A stretch of 64,000 nucleotides of DNA from Aphelocoma coerulescens (lineage: Eukaryota > Chordata > Aves > Passeriformes > Corvidae), in NCBI RefSeq assembly GCF_041296385.1, contig NC_091023.1:11470924-11534923 (forward strand), read 5' to 3'. Position 1 is the first letter of the stretch. The number at the start of each line of letters is the position of its first letter. The notes under the pieces were generated by a model that did not search any database, had not been told where the DNA came from, and saw nothing but the letters and a program-made list of their open reading frames with translations. The position numbers were made by a program, and so were the translations under genes. Positions 41,444 through 51,400 of the stretch are shown here, in pieces.

Positions 41444-42284
41444 AATAATTCAATTCAATGATGTTATCACATTAGGTCCCAATATGACCAAGCACGTTAG
41501 AGAGATACTGCTTACTGGCTCTCTGTATTTTAGATCATTATCCCTACTCCAAGCGCTCCGATCTTTCAGAATTCAAAAGGCACCCGAAACGTGAGAGCGA
41601 GCACTCCTAGCCTATGAAAATGACCACTGGAGACACGATTTGAGGATTAGCATTCAATGCAATAGAACATCCGCTTCCAAGGACCATCCTTTTCGCCTTC
41701 CAGTAAGTCAGTGCTAAATAACCTGCGAGGTCTGGGCGGCGGGGGGGGGCTGAAGTACTGACATTAACCTGGGAGGCACCGACTGAGCTCAGCCCCATCC
41801 TCCTTCACCCCGACCGAGCCCCTAGCCCGCCGCCGCTCCGTCTGATGCCTGGAGTAGCGGCTCCCGGCTCGGGAGCCAGCCCGCGGCGCGGGTCGCAGCC
41901 CGCAGGGCCAGCAGCCCCTCGGGAAGCCCGGGAAGCGCCGGGGCCACCGCAGTCCCTGGTGCCCGCGGCGGCCGGGAAGGGAGCCGGCGGCGGCCCCGAG
42001 CGGAGGCAGCGGGGGGAGCGGCCGCACCGGGCGGGGAGGACGCGACACAGCCCGCCAGGGACCGGGACCGGCCGGGGCGGCAGGGCCGGCGCAGGGCAGC
42101 GGGAAGGGCGGGATGCGGAGCGGGGCAGAGCGGGCAGAGCCGCCCGCGGACGGGGCAGGGGCGCGGCGGGAGCAGGGGGTGGGGGGGACATTCGCTCTGT
42201 CCCCGCAGAGCGCGGGGACACCCAAGGGCAGGGAGAGGCACAAGGACGCGCGGCGGGCGGGCGGCGCTGAGGCGCGTCCATTAC

Positions 42285-42527
42285 CTGGCAGGAGTCGCCG
42301 GTGACCCCCGGGGGGCAGGTGCAGCTGTAGCCAGCCGGGGGCTGGGGCAGGATCAGCTGGAGGCGGCGGGGCGGCGGCAGCGGCGAGCAGGTGCCGTTGT
42401 TGCGGCAGGGCTGGCTGAGGCAGGGGTCCCGGCCGGGGGGCGCGGCGCTGGCCGGCGCAGGAAGGCAGGCGCGGCGCTGGGCCAGGGCGAGCAGCAGCAG
42501 CAGCAGGAGCGGGACGGCTCGGGGCAT
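42285..42527 (-). CDS. DNER: DNER first coding exon (signal peptide and EGF repeat 1)
   Basis: DNER (Delta/Notch-like EGF-repeat protein) is a type I neuronal membrane protein with about ten EGF repeats that acts as a Notch ligand in glial and cerebellar development. This exon codes for residues 1-81 of a protein of roughly 740. Residues 1-25 form a leucine-rich signal peptide (core LLLLLLLALA). Residues 36-80 form one EGF repeat with cysteines at 36, 41, 47, 69, 71 and 80, spaced C-x4-C-x5-C-x21-C-x-C-x8-C. The motifs QPCRN and GYSCTCP match human DNER at the same place. The ATG at 42527 is chosen because it is the first in-frame ATG, sits in GCCGCCATG, and gives the signal peptide directly. 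The exon ends CAG with donor GTAATG, after a complete codon. Identity is backed by TRIP12 lying upstream. Residues 44-46 form an N-glycosylation sequon (NGT). Confidence 0.93.
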
Positions 42528-42692
42528 GGCGGCGGGGCGTGCGGGTGCAGGCGCCGCTCCGTTGCTGGCGCCGGCAGGGAGGGAAGGAAGGAGGGATGGA
42601 GAGATGGAGGCAGCGGCCACCCTGCTGCTCCCGGCCCGCGTTCCCCGGGCAACGGGCGGGCGGGGCCGGGCAGGGGCGGAGCCGCCGCCCCG

Positions 42693-42710
42693 TGGCCGCC
42701 AGGGGGCGCC
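42693..42710 (+). promoter_or_regulatory. CTCF-type motif
   Basis: TGGCCGCCAGGGGGCGCC is a near-ideal match to the CTCF core (CC-x-x-CAGGGGGCGC). It sits about 170 bp upstream of the DNER start codon. CTCF at a promoter can anchor a chromatin loop. Binding is inferred and would be blocked by CpG methylation. Confidence 0.65.
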
Positions 42711-42800
42711 GCCCGCCCGCAGCGCGCGGGCCCAGGGGGACGGGCTGAGGGGCGGGGTGGGCGCGGGCCGGGCCGGGACAGCGGGGTCGGGGCTGCGGCT

Positions 42801-42853
42801 GCCCCTGCCCCTGCCCCTGCCCCTGCCTCTGCCTCTGCCCCTGCCCCTGCCCC
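42801..42853. repeat. GCCCCT hexamer repeat (about 9 units)
   Basis: GCCCCT x4, GCCTCT x2, GCCCCT x2, then GCCCC. The complement (DNER sense strand) reads GGGGCA repeated, giving several G4 runs two bases apart and thus a quadruplex-type motif. It lies about 275-325 bp upstream of the DNER ATG. The length is likely to vary between individuals. The translated frame over it is not coding. Confidence 0.85.
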
Positions 42854-43654
42854 GTCAGACTGAGCCCGGGCGGAGCGGACCGTGCTGCATACCAGCCCCA
42901 CCTTCCCGGGCGGGGCGGCAGCGGCCGGGCTGCGCCGAGCTGCCGGTGCACGGGGCCCGGCGCTGCGCCCCCGGCCCGCTGGTTTAAAACGGGAGCAGTG
43001 CGTTACTGAACTGCTGGACGGGCATTCCAGGGCTGCCCAGGCAGTGACGATGCAGAGGCGCCCTGCGGGACCGAGCGCTGCCCTGGCTTAGGCAGACACC
43101 TAAGGGAAGGGACACCTTCGTAGGATCAACTCACCGTTTGCTGCTTATTTACTGTTGCACAAGCTTAATTCGCTGGTAATTACTTTAAAATTCTATTGAG
43201 ACCGAAGTAGGGTCAGATGAAAAGCATAAACATTAATCCTATCATTTCTCATACTGCAAAGAACCTGTGTGTTTTCTTCATTGAGGTTATCTACGGCAAA
43301 TTTTTAAAAATCGATCTATGTTTTTCCAGTCTTCTGGGGATTTTTTCACTACCTCTTCACTAGAACTAAGATACCAGAGCTGTAAGTCAGCTGACAGAGA
43401 GCAGGAAGATAACCCATCTTCTTTGGCCTTCTATTCATTTGCTTCTGCCAAAGTGAAGTATTTGAATTTCTTGTTACTAACGACTTCTCACATCCCTCTC
43501 GCAGGGTACAGGAGTATTCCTGGCTACAGTTTTCCTAAACTTTCACACTTCACGTATGGCCGACAGCTCTGTCGCGAGCAGAAATAACTTGTGATGCTAA
43601 TTGAACTGAAAATTCGTCAGGGTCTCTAGCAGCTTGACCACGATATTCCGTCCC

Positions 43655-43824
43655 CGCATCCTGTCTCTGCTCCTCCATCCCCCCCCAGCCCTGTTCCGCT
43701 CCTCGCAGCGCGCTCGGTGCCGCTCCGGCTCCCTCTGCTGCCTCCGCGCCGGCTGCGGCCCGGGCGCTGCAGTGACCGCTTCGCTCGAACCGGCTCCATT
43801 TACATTTGACAGGATTTGTTCTTG
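43655..43824 (+). promoter_or_regulatory. Secondary CpG-rich block with a splice-donor consensus
   Basis: A GC-rich stretch separate from the main island, about 1.1-1.3 kb upstream of the DNER ATG on the other side of the promoter. Its plus-strand end reads CTTG|GTAAGT, a textbook splice donor with the exon edge at 43824. This is the arrangement expected for the first exon of a divergent non-coding transcript. No second exon or coding frame is identified, so this is a candidate only. It could also be an upstream enhancer CpG block. Confidence 0.35.
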
Positions 43825-43894
43825 GTAAGTCCACAGAGGCTGCTACTTGTCTCCCTGTTGTCCTACAAGTGCTCTGAAATAACTTGTCTATATC

Positions 43895-44098
43895 CCAGGT
43901 TGCTCTGGGATTTGCTGTTAAAGCAGCAGAGCTGTAATTCTCTCTGTCCTCCTTCTCAATAAGCTTTGTCCTTTTCCAGTCTCGTAGGACTTCACCCTTC
44001 CACACAGGCTGTCGAAGATACTTGTTAATAACAAGCTTTAGCCAGTTCTCTAAAAATTTTATAGAACAAATCATCAATACCAGACAATCTGAAAAAAT
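43895..44098 (-). mobile_element. Decayed CR1 LINE reverse-transcriptase fragment
   Basis: The minus-strand translation shows GEVLRDWKRTKLI, then EKEDRENYSSAALT. This follows the CR1-type reverse transcriptase block GEVP-x-DWK ... KEDPGNYRPVSLT with roughly nine residues deleted between the two parts. No intact polymerase motif remains. The open frame continues into unrelated CpG-rich DNA (to 43550), which is chance. An older, separate insertion from the CR1 3' end at 47.8 kb; the exact subfamily is not determinable. Confidence 0.55.
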
Positions 44099-46093
44099 GT
44101 TCTCTCTAACCTGACACATCTTTTTTTCTGCTCAAGCTCTGCTCCTGGCTCATGCTAATTGTGTTGAGCCGCTGACTGCTCTTCCTAATAAAGAGGATGG
44201 CTGAACAGTCAGTTATCTAGTGACCCTATTTTCCAGTTGTTCCTGTATCTCCAAAGGTTTCGATAATTCTGGTCTATGTCTGAGGTTTTTTAGGAGTAAG
44301 ACACTTTAGATAAGCATTGGAAAATATGGTTTCAGGACTGACAGCTACACTAGACAGTGAATTCTGTTGGTGGAGTAGCCTGGTATTTGCAGAAAAGAAC
44401 AACTTTAAAAATAAGCTAGTCAACTAATGCAGCCAACCAAGCAGGACATACCACAGTGCTCTGAGTCAGATTGTACATACCTCCATCACAATTTTCTTAG
44501 CTTTTTACAGAATATATAAGCAATGTTTGCATTATTTTATATGGAAATATTTAACCTTACAACAGAAAATATTATGCTTACCTAATTAGCTAGTGATTTT
44601 TTGAAATGCTGTTTCTTTTTATGCATATTAATGTTCCAATATGCATAGTTTCAATAATTTTATAGTCAGTTTTCCATAACAAATTCCTAATCTTATTCAA
44701 TAAGGATTCAAGATGTCTCCCTCATTTACACTTGTAATTATTGAATTGTATTACCAGTCTAATAGCTTATTAGTGTAACTTAGATAAGGTACATTACAGC
44801 TTAACTATTTATTTTGATGGAGAAGTGCTCATCCTCTAGTGGCTTGAAGGAGATTTTGCAGAGATTTTTTTATCTGTTCTGATTAAATATTTAGTAAGGA
44901 ACAAAAACCTCTCTTATTTGCTAAAAGGACGTGCTTTAAATGTCTCCTATGAGAACAATGATATTTTTTCTAAATATTGATGAATTCCTTTAAAACCACT
45001 AAATATTACTTGCATTTTTCTTTACTAGCATAGGAGTTAATTTAGATGAGAAAGTTACTCTGTTGAGCCTTTTCTGAACAGTGTCTGGACTCTGATTCTT
45101 TTGTTGCTTGTTTTGGGTCAGGCTGAAGTTGCAGTGATGAACTGACGTTTTCCTCAAGCCTCCCTAAGCTTGTGCATGCTTTACAGCATCTCAGGAGTTT
45201 CAGTTCCAAATTACACAAGGACTGGGATCTTAATGTCACTTGGGAAATTTCAGAAGGGCCCCACTCATGCAACTGAAGTCAAATTTCAAAAAAATGTCCA
45301 TTCTCCTCCCAGTCCCATACTGAATAGCGGCAAAATTAAAGCTACATCCCCTTGAAAATCATTGCTGGAATCACAGAAATTATTACTGTTTAACATTGTG
45401 CTTCATACAATTATTTAAAATGTTTGCTGTATGTTTTAACTTTATTTTTCCAAGCACATAGCATTTACTAGAATAGAAACTATTAATATAACTTCGGATG
45501 ACCCACACTTCAATTTATCAAAATATTGGAGTACACATTTAAACACATAAGTAGCCCACAGAATTCAGTAAGAATACTCACCTTGGAAGGAACATGCTCC
45601 GGTGTTTCACATTGGAACTTACTTGGTCTCACCTTCATGGGTTTGTGAGGGCAGTTTCTAACCATAGGAGAAAGGTAGTTTAAGGCTCTGAAGAGAGAAT
45701 TTTTTAAAATACATTATTTAGTGTTGTAGGTGGGTGAGGGGGAAATACTGCTTTATTTTTGTGTTTACCTGAATAATTCTTATTTTACTTCTCTCTTGGC
45801 ACAGACTGGGGTACATTGACAATGTGTGGGGATTTGTCTGCTTTTCTACCCAGCTCTTGCATTTATATTTAACTTGCTCCCCTTTATTAAGCTGTTTGAA
45901 GCTTGCATGTCTTCTTCTTTTTGTTTGCTAAAATGGTGATAATCGTGTTGATATGTGTGCCACTGTTGGCAGTGACAGTGTTTGTTGTTATTTAATGTCT
46001 GATGGGCAGGGGAGCTGCAGTAGAAGGAAGGTGTTGATACAAGTAATACCAGGAGAGAGCTGCCAGCCCAGGTAGAGAAACAGTCTTCATCGT

Positions 46094-46127
46094 GGGAATC
46101 ATAAATTCTTGGGAGTCATAAATCATG
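46094..46127. repeat. 17-bp imperfect tandem duplication with TCATAAAT cores
   Basis: GGGAATCATAAATTCTT is followed by GGGAGTCATAAATCATG. Each copy contains TCATAAAT, which resembles caudal/posterior HOX homeodomain sites. The duplication is seen; the function is not. Confidence 0.55.
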
Positions 46128-47750
46128 CTTTAAGACAAAATCCATAGAGCAGAAGTTAAACTCTTCTATCAGGGAGCACAAAGCCACTGTGCTGTGAAAA
46201 TTCATGATGCCTATTTTATCAGTGGCAGGCAGTTGAGGAGTGGCAGCACTTCCCACATCTTCACCTGTTTGTTTGGTTCACATCAACTTTTATCAGCCTG
46301 TGTGGGTTTTATATATTTTTAGAACAATGAGATAAAATATACACAGTATAGATATTTCACTAACAAAATGACTCTCAGATATCTAAGATCTTTCTCTAAA
46401 GGTTAACAAAGATTTTCTCGACAGCTATGGCACCTTTCACGAAAAAGCTGTACTCATCATTTGAACATAGACACTTGTCAGCAAAGATGTGCTTTTTATA
46501 CTCTTACAGTGGTTTTTTATCACCATGTTGTGTAACACCACAAAAAATATTACTGTACTTCATAAAATAAGAAATTTATCATAGGAAAAAACTGATCTGG
46601 ACCTACCTCTAAGCAAACTACATAGGGTAAAATTCTGCATATTTATATCAGGTTTGAATTAATTTGTTCAAAAAGTCTCTCACAAAACAAATGTTACAAC
46701 TACCACATGTGCAGCCTAAGGTCTTTAAATCCTATGATGTAGATACAATAAAGTAATTAATATATAGGGTTTGCCATTTACAGTCTTCTGCTCTGTTCTT
46801 AAACTGTGACTTAGACTTTCAAATAATGACCTAATGTAACTACAATTTCAGTAGAGATAAAGAACATAATTCATAAGGTATCATTCATACAGACAGTAAT
46901 TTTTAGTTAAAGCAACAGAGCAAGTGCAAAGCACAGGATCAGAATTAATTAATGTCAGAATTACCTTAAATCTTCATCCTAGAATTTACTGAGATGTTTC
47001 AGTAATTCAAGTGTTATGCTTAATATGCCAGCAATCAGAACAAGTATGTGACTGTAAGAACTTCAAGGAAGCAATATATCTGAAGAAGAGGTATTTTTAT
47101 CTCCAGTAATTGACTTTTTATTTCTATGAATTTCAAGGTGCGTATGGCAGAGAACATGACGTCTACGTTCTGGTTGACTGGAAACCTTACACATTAGAAG
47201 CTGTACAGAGGAGAAAGAAAAATAAAATGCCAATAGACACCTGACCCTACCTCCTTGTTCCCTCCTCCAAAAAAAAAAAACCATAAGATAATTTGCCTAC
47301 AGCTTTTAACACTTAATACTTCTTTTGTTATTCTTCCTGAGCAGTGAACAAAAAGGTTATGCTTTGGTTTGGTTTGTAGACACAAAAGAGCAGTACCTAA
47401 GATTCTAAAGGGGAAGCCAGCAGTAAAAAGTACCCCAAATAAAGAACTGCTTTTATTGCTTTAATTTCAGCACAAAATTTCCCAGCAAATACAAAACTGA
47501 ATTTATATGTTGCATTTTTTTCTTTCATGTAATTATTCTTTCAAACCTTCTTTTTCAGGTATTCATTTCAAATTTTTCAATTTATTATTGTTCTGTAATA
47601 TGAACCTCACTAGAGCTGAAACTCACAATTAAATGTCACTTTTTTTCTATCTGTTCTTTTACATGTCTTTATAATTAGAAGACCGTAGCTCTGTCCGGGC
47701 TTGTCTTTTCAATTTCATTCTTTCCTGTAGCATTTATTTCAAAAAGAGAT

Positions 47751-48465
47751 CATAGAATCACAAAATGGTTTGAATGGGAAGGGACCTTAAAGATCATTGA
47801 GTCCCAACTCCTGCCATGGGCAGGGACACCTTTCATTAGCCCAGGTTGCTCAGAGCCCCATCCAGCCTGGCCTTGAACACTTCCAGGGATGGGGCAGCCA
47901 CAGCTTCTCTGGGCAACCTGTTCCTGTGCTTCACCACCCTCACAGAGAAGAATTTCTGCCTAATATCTAATCTAAACCTGCTCTCTCTTACTTTGAATCC
48001 ATTGCCCCTTGTCCTGTCAATACATGCCCTTGTAAAAAATCCCTCTCAACCTTTCTTTTGAGCTCCCTTCAGGTGGTCACACCAAAGCTTTCTCTTTTCC
48101 AGTCTGAATGAACCAAATTCTCTCAGCCTTTCCTTGTAACAGAAGTTGGGGGCCTCCTTTGGACTTGTCCTTCCTGTGCTGGGACCCCAGAGCTGGAGGC
48201 AGCTCTGCAGCTGGGGTCTCACTAGAGCAGAGGGGCAGAATCTGCTCCCTTCCCTGCTGCCTACAGTGCTTTGGATGCATCCCAGGACACATTTGGCTTT
48301 CTGGGCTGCCAGTGCACATGGCTGGGCCATGTCTGGCCTCTCACCCACCAGCACCCCAAAGCCCTTCTCATCAAGGCTGCTCTCAATCCCTTCATCCCCC
48401 AGCCTGGACTGATGGTGGGGTTTGCCCCCGGGTGCAGCACCTGGCACTTGCTCTTATTAAGTGGT
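47751..48465 (-). mobile_element. CR1 LINE, 5'-truncated 3' end
   Basis: The plus strand starts with one copy of CATAGAAT, the reverse complement of the CR1 terminal octamer ATTCTATG. The typical avian CR1 3' sequence follows in reverse: AAATGGTTTGAATGGGAAGG, then GCCATGGGCAGGGACACC, then GGCCTTGAACACTTCCAGGG, then a CTCAGCCTTTCCTTGT segment, and farther on GGTGCAGCACCTGGCACTTG. It is about 715 bp, little diverged, and truncated at its 5' side near 48465. Open frames on both strands here are remnants of the element. Confidence 0.93.
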
Positions 48466-51400
48466 GTATGCACCCATTTTAATAAATGTGGATCCACAAA
48501 ATATCTTGGCTCCTTTATAGGCTGGATCTACAGAGTCCCAGATAACTGAGTGCTGATCATGAGTCACCACCTCCTCACCCCTTTCCTGAGATGGGGAAGT
48601 GATTTATCCCAGTTTTACAGTTCAAGCTCCAGCCCAGATCCCAAACAATTTAAAGATCTAACCAACAAGTTGGATTCTTGCCCAACAGCTACAGAGAGGC
48701 TGTGGTAAGTACAAAACTCATCCTAAAGCTTTGAACTACTGATTTACACAGTGCTGAACCTTGCTAGAGAAAACAACCAGGGTCTAATTTCTGTAAAAAT
48801 TAGGAATAAATATTACTTGTTCATGGGAAAACAATGAAGCCAGTATGACTTCATTGTCATGAAAAAGAGGGCCACTGTACACTATGTGGTCATCAACCCA
48901 AATTTAGGGAAAAGTAGACTCGACAGATTAAAGGTGTCAGTGGTGTTTGCAGAGGCAGTGGATGTACGCTGGCATTCCAAACAGTCCATAGTCAGTGACA
49001 GCCTGTTATAGACCATATCCACTGTTTCTTAAAACCTTTTCAAAACAAAAGGGTGATATTGTAAGACAGTTCTGGCCCAATTTTCATGTGGCCTCCCACA
49101 TAAAGAGCTTCTCATTTATTTTATGTTCAGACTAGAAATATGCACAAATTAGAGTATCTAGTCTCTTTTGAAGACCACAAGTGATGAAGACTTGAGGTAT
49201 ATTTTTCTCAGGAGTCATAATTTTAGTCTGAATTATTCTAGTTTTAGCAGTCAGCCACTGGCTCTAATTTTACTTTTTTTTCCTCACAGATTAAGGAGCT
49301 ACATGCTAATAAAATAATTAATATAGCATTTTTACTTCATAGGTGATTCTACACTGAGATTAAGCAATTTTTAACATGCTTTTAGATGAGCTGAACATTT
49401 TGTTGTCACTGTTTATTAAGACTAATGTGCTGTAGCTCTCATGGACGTATCATGGCAGTAAAAGTTGAATCTCCACCATTTCTCCTTGCATAATCACTGC
49501 ACATACATTTTCTTCTTGCAGTTATCACCCACTAACAGTTAATTGGTTTCTGAGGAATGATGTAGTACATTTAGCTTATGTGGGCCTGTACAGATTTTAT
49601 AGGGAATAGGCCAAAAATTGCATGGGCTTTTCCTTATACTGTACAAATCTTCAGAAAGAAATGCCAGAGTGTGCAAAGTCACATGCACGTAAGTCACAAT
49701 AAACAAATAAATAGCTGATGTGAAATGTATTACTAATTCAAATATAAAGGTTCTCAATTGATTTTGGTAAGCGTAGGAGGATAGGGACTGTCTGGGAGGT
49801 GTTCACTGTGTCAGCAATGGTGTTATGCAAACATGGCTGAATGACTTGAGCCCTGAATGTCTCTTGGGACTTGGGAACACAAAATATAAACATTCTTAAT
49901 CTGTGCCTTAGTACTAAAATCATTCAGTCTTTGACATCATCAGACAGAAAGCGATTGAGGACTTATCAAATCTCAAATCAAAAGCCTTAGAGAGTGACTT
50001 TAATATGCCAACCTGGGTTTTCTTCCAGGCTGGCAGATACCATAAAACACACTAATGGGTGGAATTACTTACTTTAATTTTAGTTCTGGGTTAATAAATT
50101 ATATATTAATATTTTATGTTTCTGAAATTACTATAAAATTATAAAAATCTACACTAATAAAAACAATAAATGGCTTACTTTCACCTCTATGGTACACCTC
50201 AGACATTTTTGTATTGATACAGCAGTGACAACTATTAATCCCATCCCACTGTCTAGTACCAAAACAGAGCAACAGCAAATTCTTTATTTTTTCTTAACAT
50301 ATTCGTGCTTAGTTTGTAAATGGCTATGAAGTTGATGCTCTTACACAGCTTAGCAAGTCAATAATCCAAAATAGGAAATGCAGAATCCTTCACCTACATT
50401 CCATATTCAGCTTTACCGCTTTTTGGTTTTTTTTTTATTTAAAGTGCTTGTGTGTCTGTTAACCTCAAGGAATATGTTCACAGGATTCTCCACAGCAGAG
50501 TTACTCATATTAAAGTCCCTATTTTTGCTCAAGTAATGAGAAATCTAAGTCATAAAAACTTGGCATGCTATCTCAAAGATACATGTCAGGTTATGTCACC
50601 ATCTAGCACACACTTCTGGTGTGTGCAAGAGTTACAGGTGACCTCTATCAGGCACTTTTGCATTAGGTGGTAGCTCTAGAAATGAAGCTTTGGCTTTTGG
50701 GAGGATGGCTGCTTGGTTTTGCTGAAGACTCTCAAGATCACTTTAAAATTGCTCCTTTCCTCAGCAATCATCAATTCCAAAAAAAAAAAAAAGGGCACGT
50801 TTAAAAATCAAATGAACTGAGTTACTGAAGATTTTTAAATAAAGACACATAAATTGTGAACTTGAAAACCAAAGTGCTGTCTTTGATTGTGTGCAGAGCA
50901 AGGGATAGGTCAGATGGTTTCTGGCTTTCCACTGTCGCATGATTTTTTTTTCTACTCTCCATAGTCAAAAAGGCAAGATATTAAGTACTACTTATTGCAA
51001 AAACAAAAAGCATATTGCAGAAATAATCTGTGTCATCCATTTGGCAGCTTCAGCTCCATGCAGAGGTGCTGTAGCTCAGTCTCTCTGGAAAACAGCACAC
51101 TTCAGAAAAGCAGCAGTAGAGCACATCCCCATGCTGCGTGCAGCCTGTCAGCAAATGGAGAGTACCTAATCCCTGAGCCTCTGGAGGGGAAAGGCAGGCA
51201 TTTAAACAAAGGTCCAACAAATGAAAAATGAGGCAAGCTCTATGGAAGAGTGCTTAACTTGAATTTTTCAGTGAATTCCATAAATGGTCCTGGCCAAGTA
51301 AGAAGATTACATTGAGCTGAGATTAATTTTACTATAAAAATTGAATGAGAGGTGCAGATTCATCCTTTGGAAAGCTGATTGGCTGATAAGGTGTAATACA

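Larger units (their letters stand above)
1..42284 (-). other. DNER: DNER intron 1, 5' part (runs off the window)
   Basis: Starts at a GTAATG donor directly after the first EGF repeat and continues to the window edge. I looked for the next DNER exon (a second EGF repeat) on the minus strand and found none, so the whole stretch is intron 1, which is also very long in mammals. Contents: a solo LTR near 1.2 kb, an old CR1 copy at 37.0-37.4 kb, a CpG cluster at 23.6-23.9 kb, and several palindromes and short tandem repeats listed separately. Plain A-runs lie at 7201-7218, 17844-17857 and 29205-29219. The remainder (1488-23600, 23900-37000 and 37400-41700 apart from listed sites) is AT-rich and CpG-poor. 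Its open frames are short, lack coding bias and match no family I know. Undetected conserved enhancers are possible. Confidence 0.85.
42528..42900 (-). promoter_or_regulatory. DNER: DNER 5'UTR and proximal promoter
   Basis: Sequence just upstream of the DNER ATG on the minus strand, within the CpG island. It contains GC boxes, a CTCF-type motif and a GC hexamer repeat. No TATA box or initiator stands out, so the exact transcription start cannot be placed. Confidence 0.6.
41735..43090. promoter_or_regulatory. CpG island over the DNER promoter and exon 1
   Basis: About 1.35 kb of very GC- and CpG-dense sequence with sharp edges against AT-rich DNA on both sides. It holds the DNER first coding exon, the first ~550 bp of intron 1 and several hundred bases upstream, with many GC-box (Sp1/KLF-type) sequences. 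Long open frames cross it on both strands because stop codons are rare in GC-rich DNA; only the DNER exon is supported as coding. No TATA box is evident, so dispersed start sites are expected. Confidence 0.92.

Noticed and set aside
41764..42951. Long minus-strand open frames (up to 395 codons) over the CpG island
   Set aside because: They arise from stop-codon scarcity in GC-rich DNA and begin at GTG. Only the 81-codon DNER exon has EGF homology, an ATG in good context and a splice donor.
42391..42987. 198-codon plus-strand open frame antisense to DNER exon 1
   Set aside because: Low-complexity Pro/Leu/Arg translation driven by the GCCCCT repeat; no domain.
43550..44119. 189-codon minus-strand open frame as a protein gene
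   Set aside because: One part is a decayed CR1 reverse-transcriptase piece and the rest is translated CpG-rich DNA. No coherent protein.
48046..48549. Several overlapping open frames of 78-133 codons on both strands
   Set aside because: All lie in the CR1 3' end.
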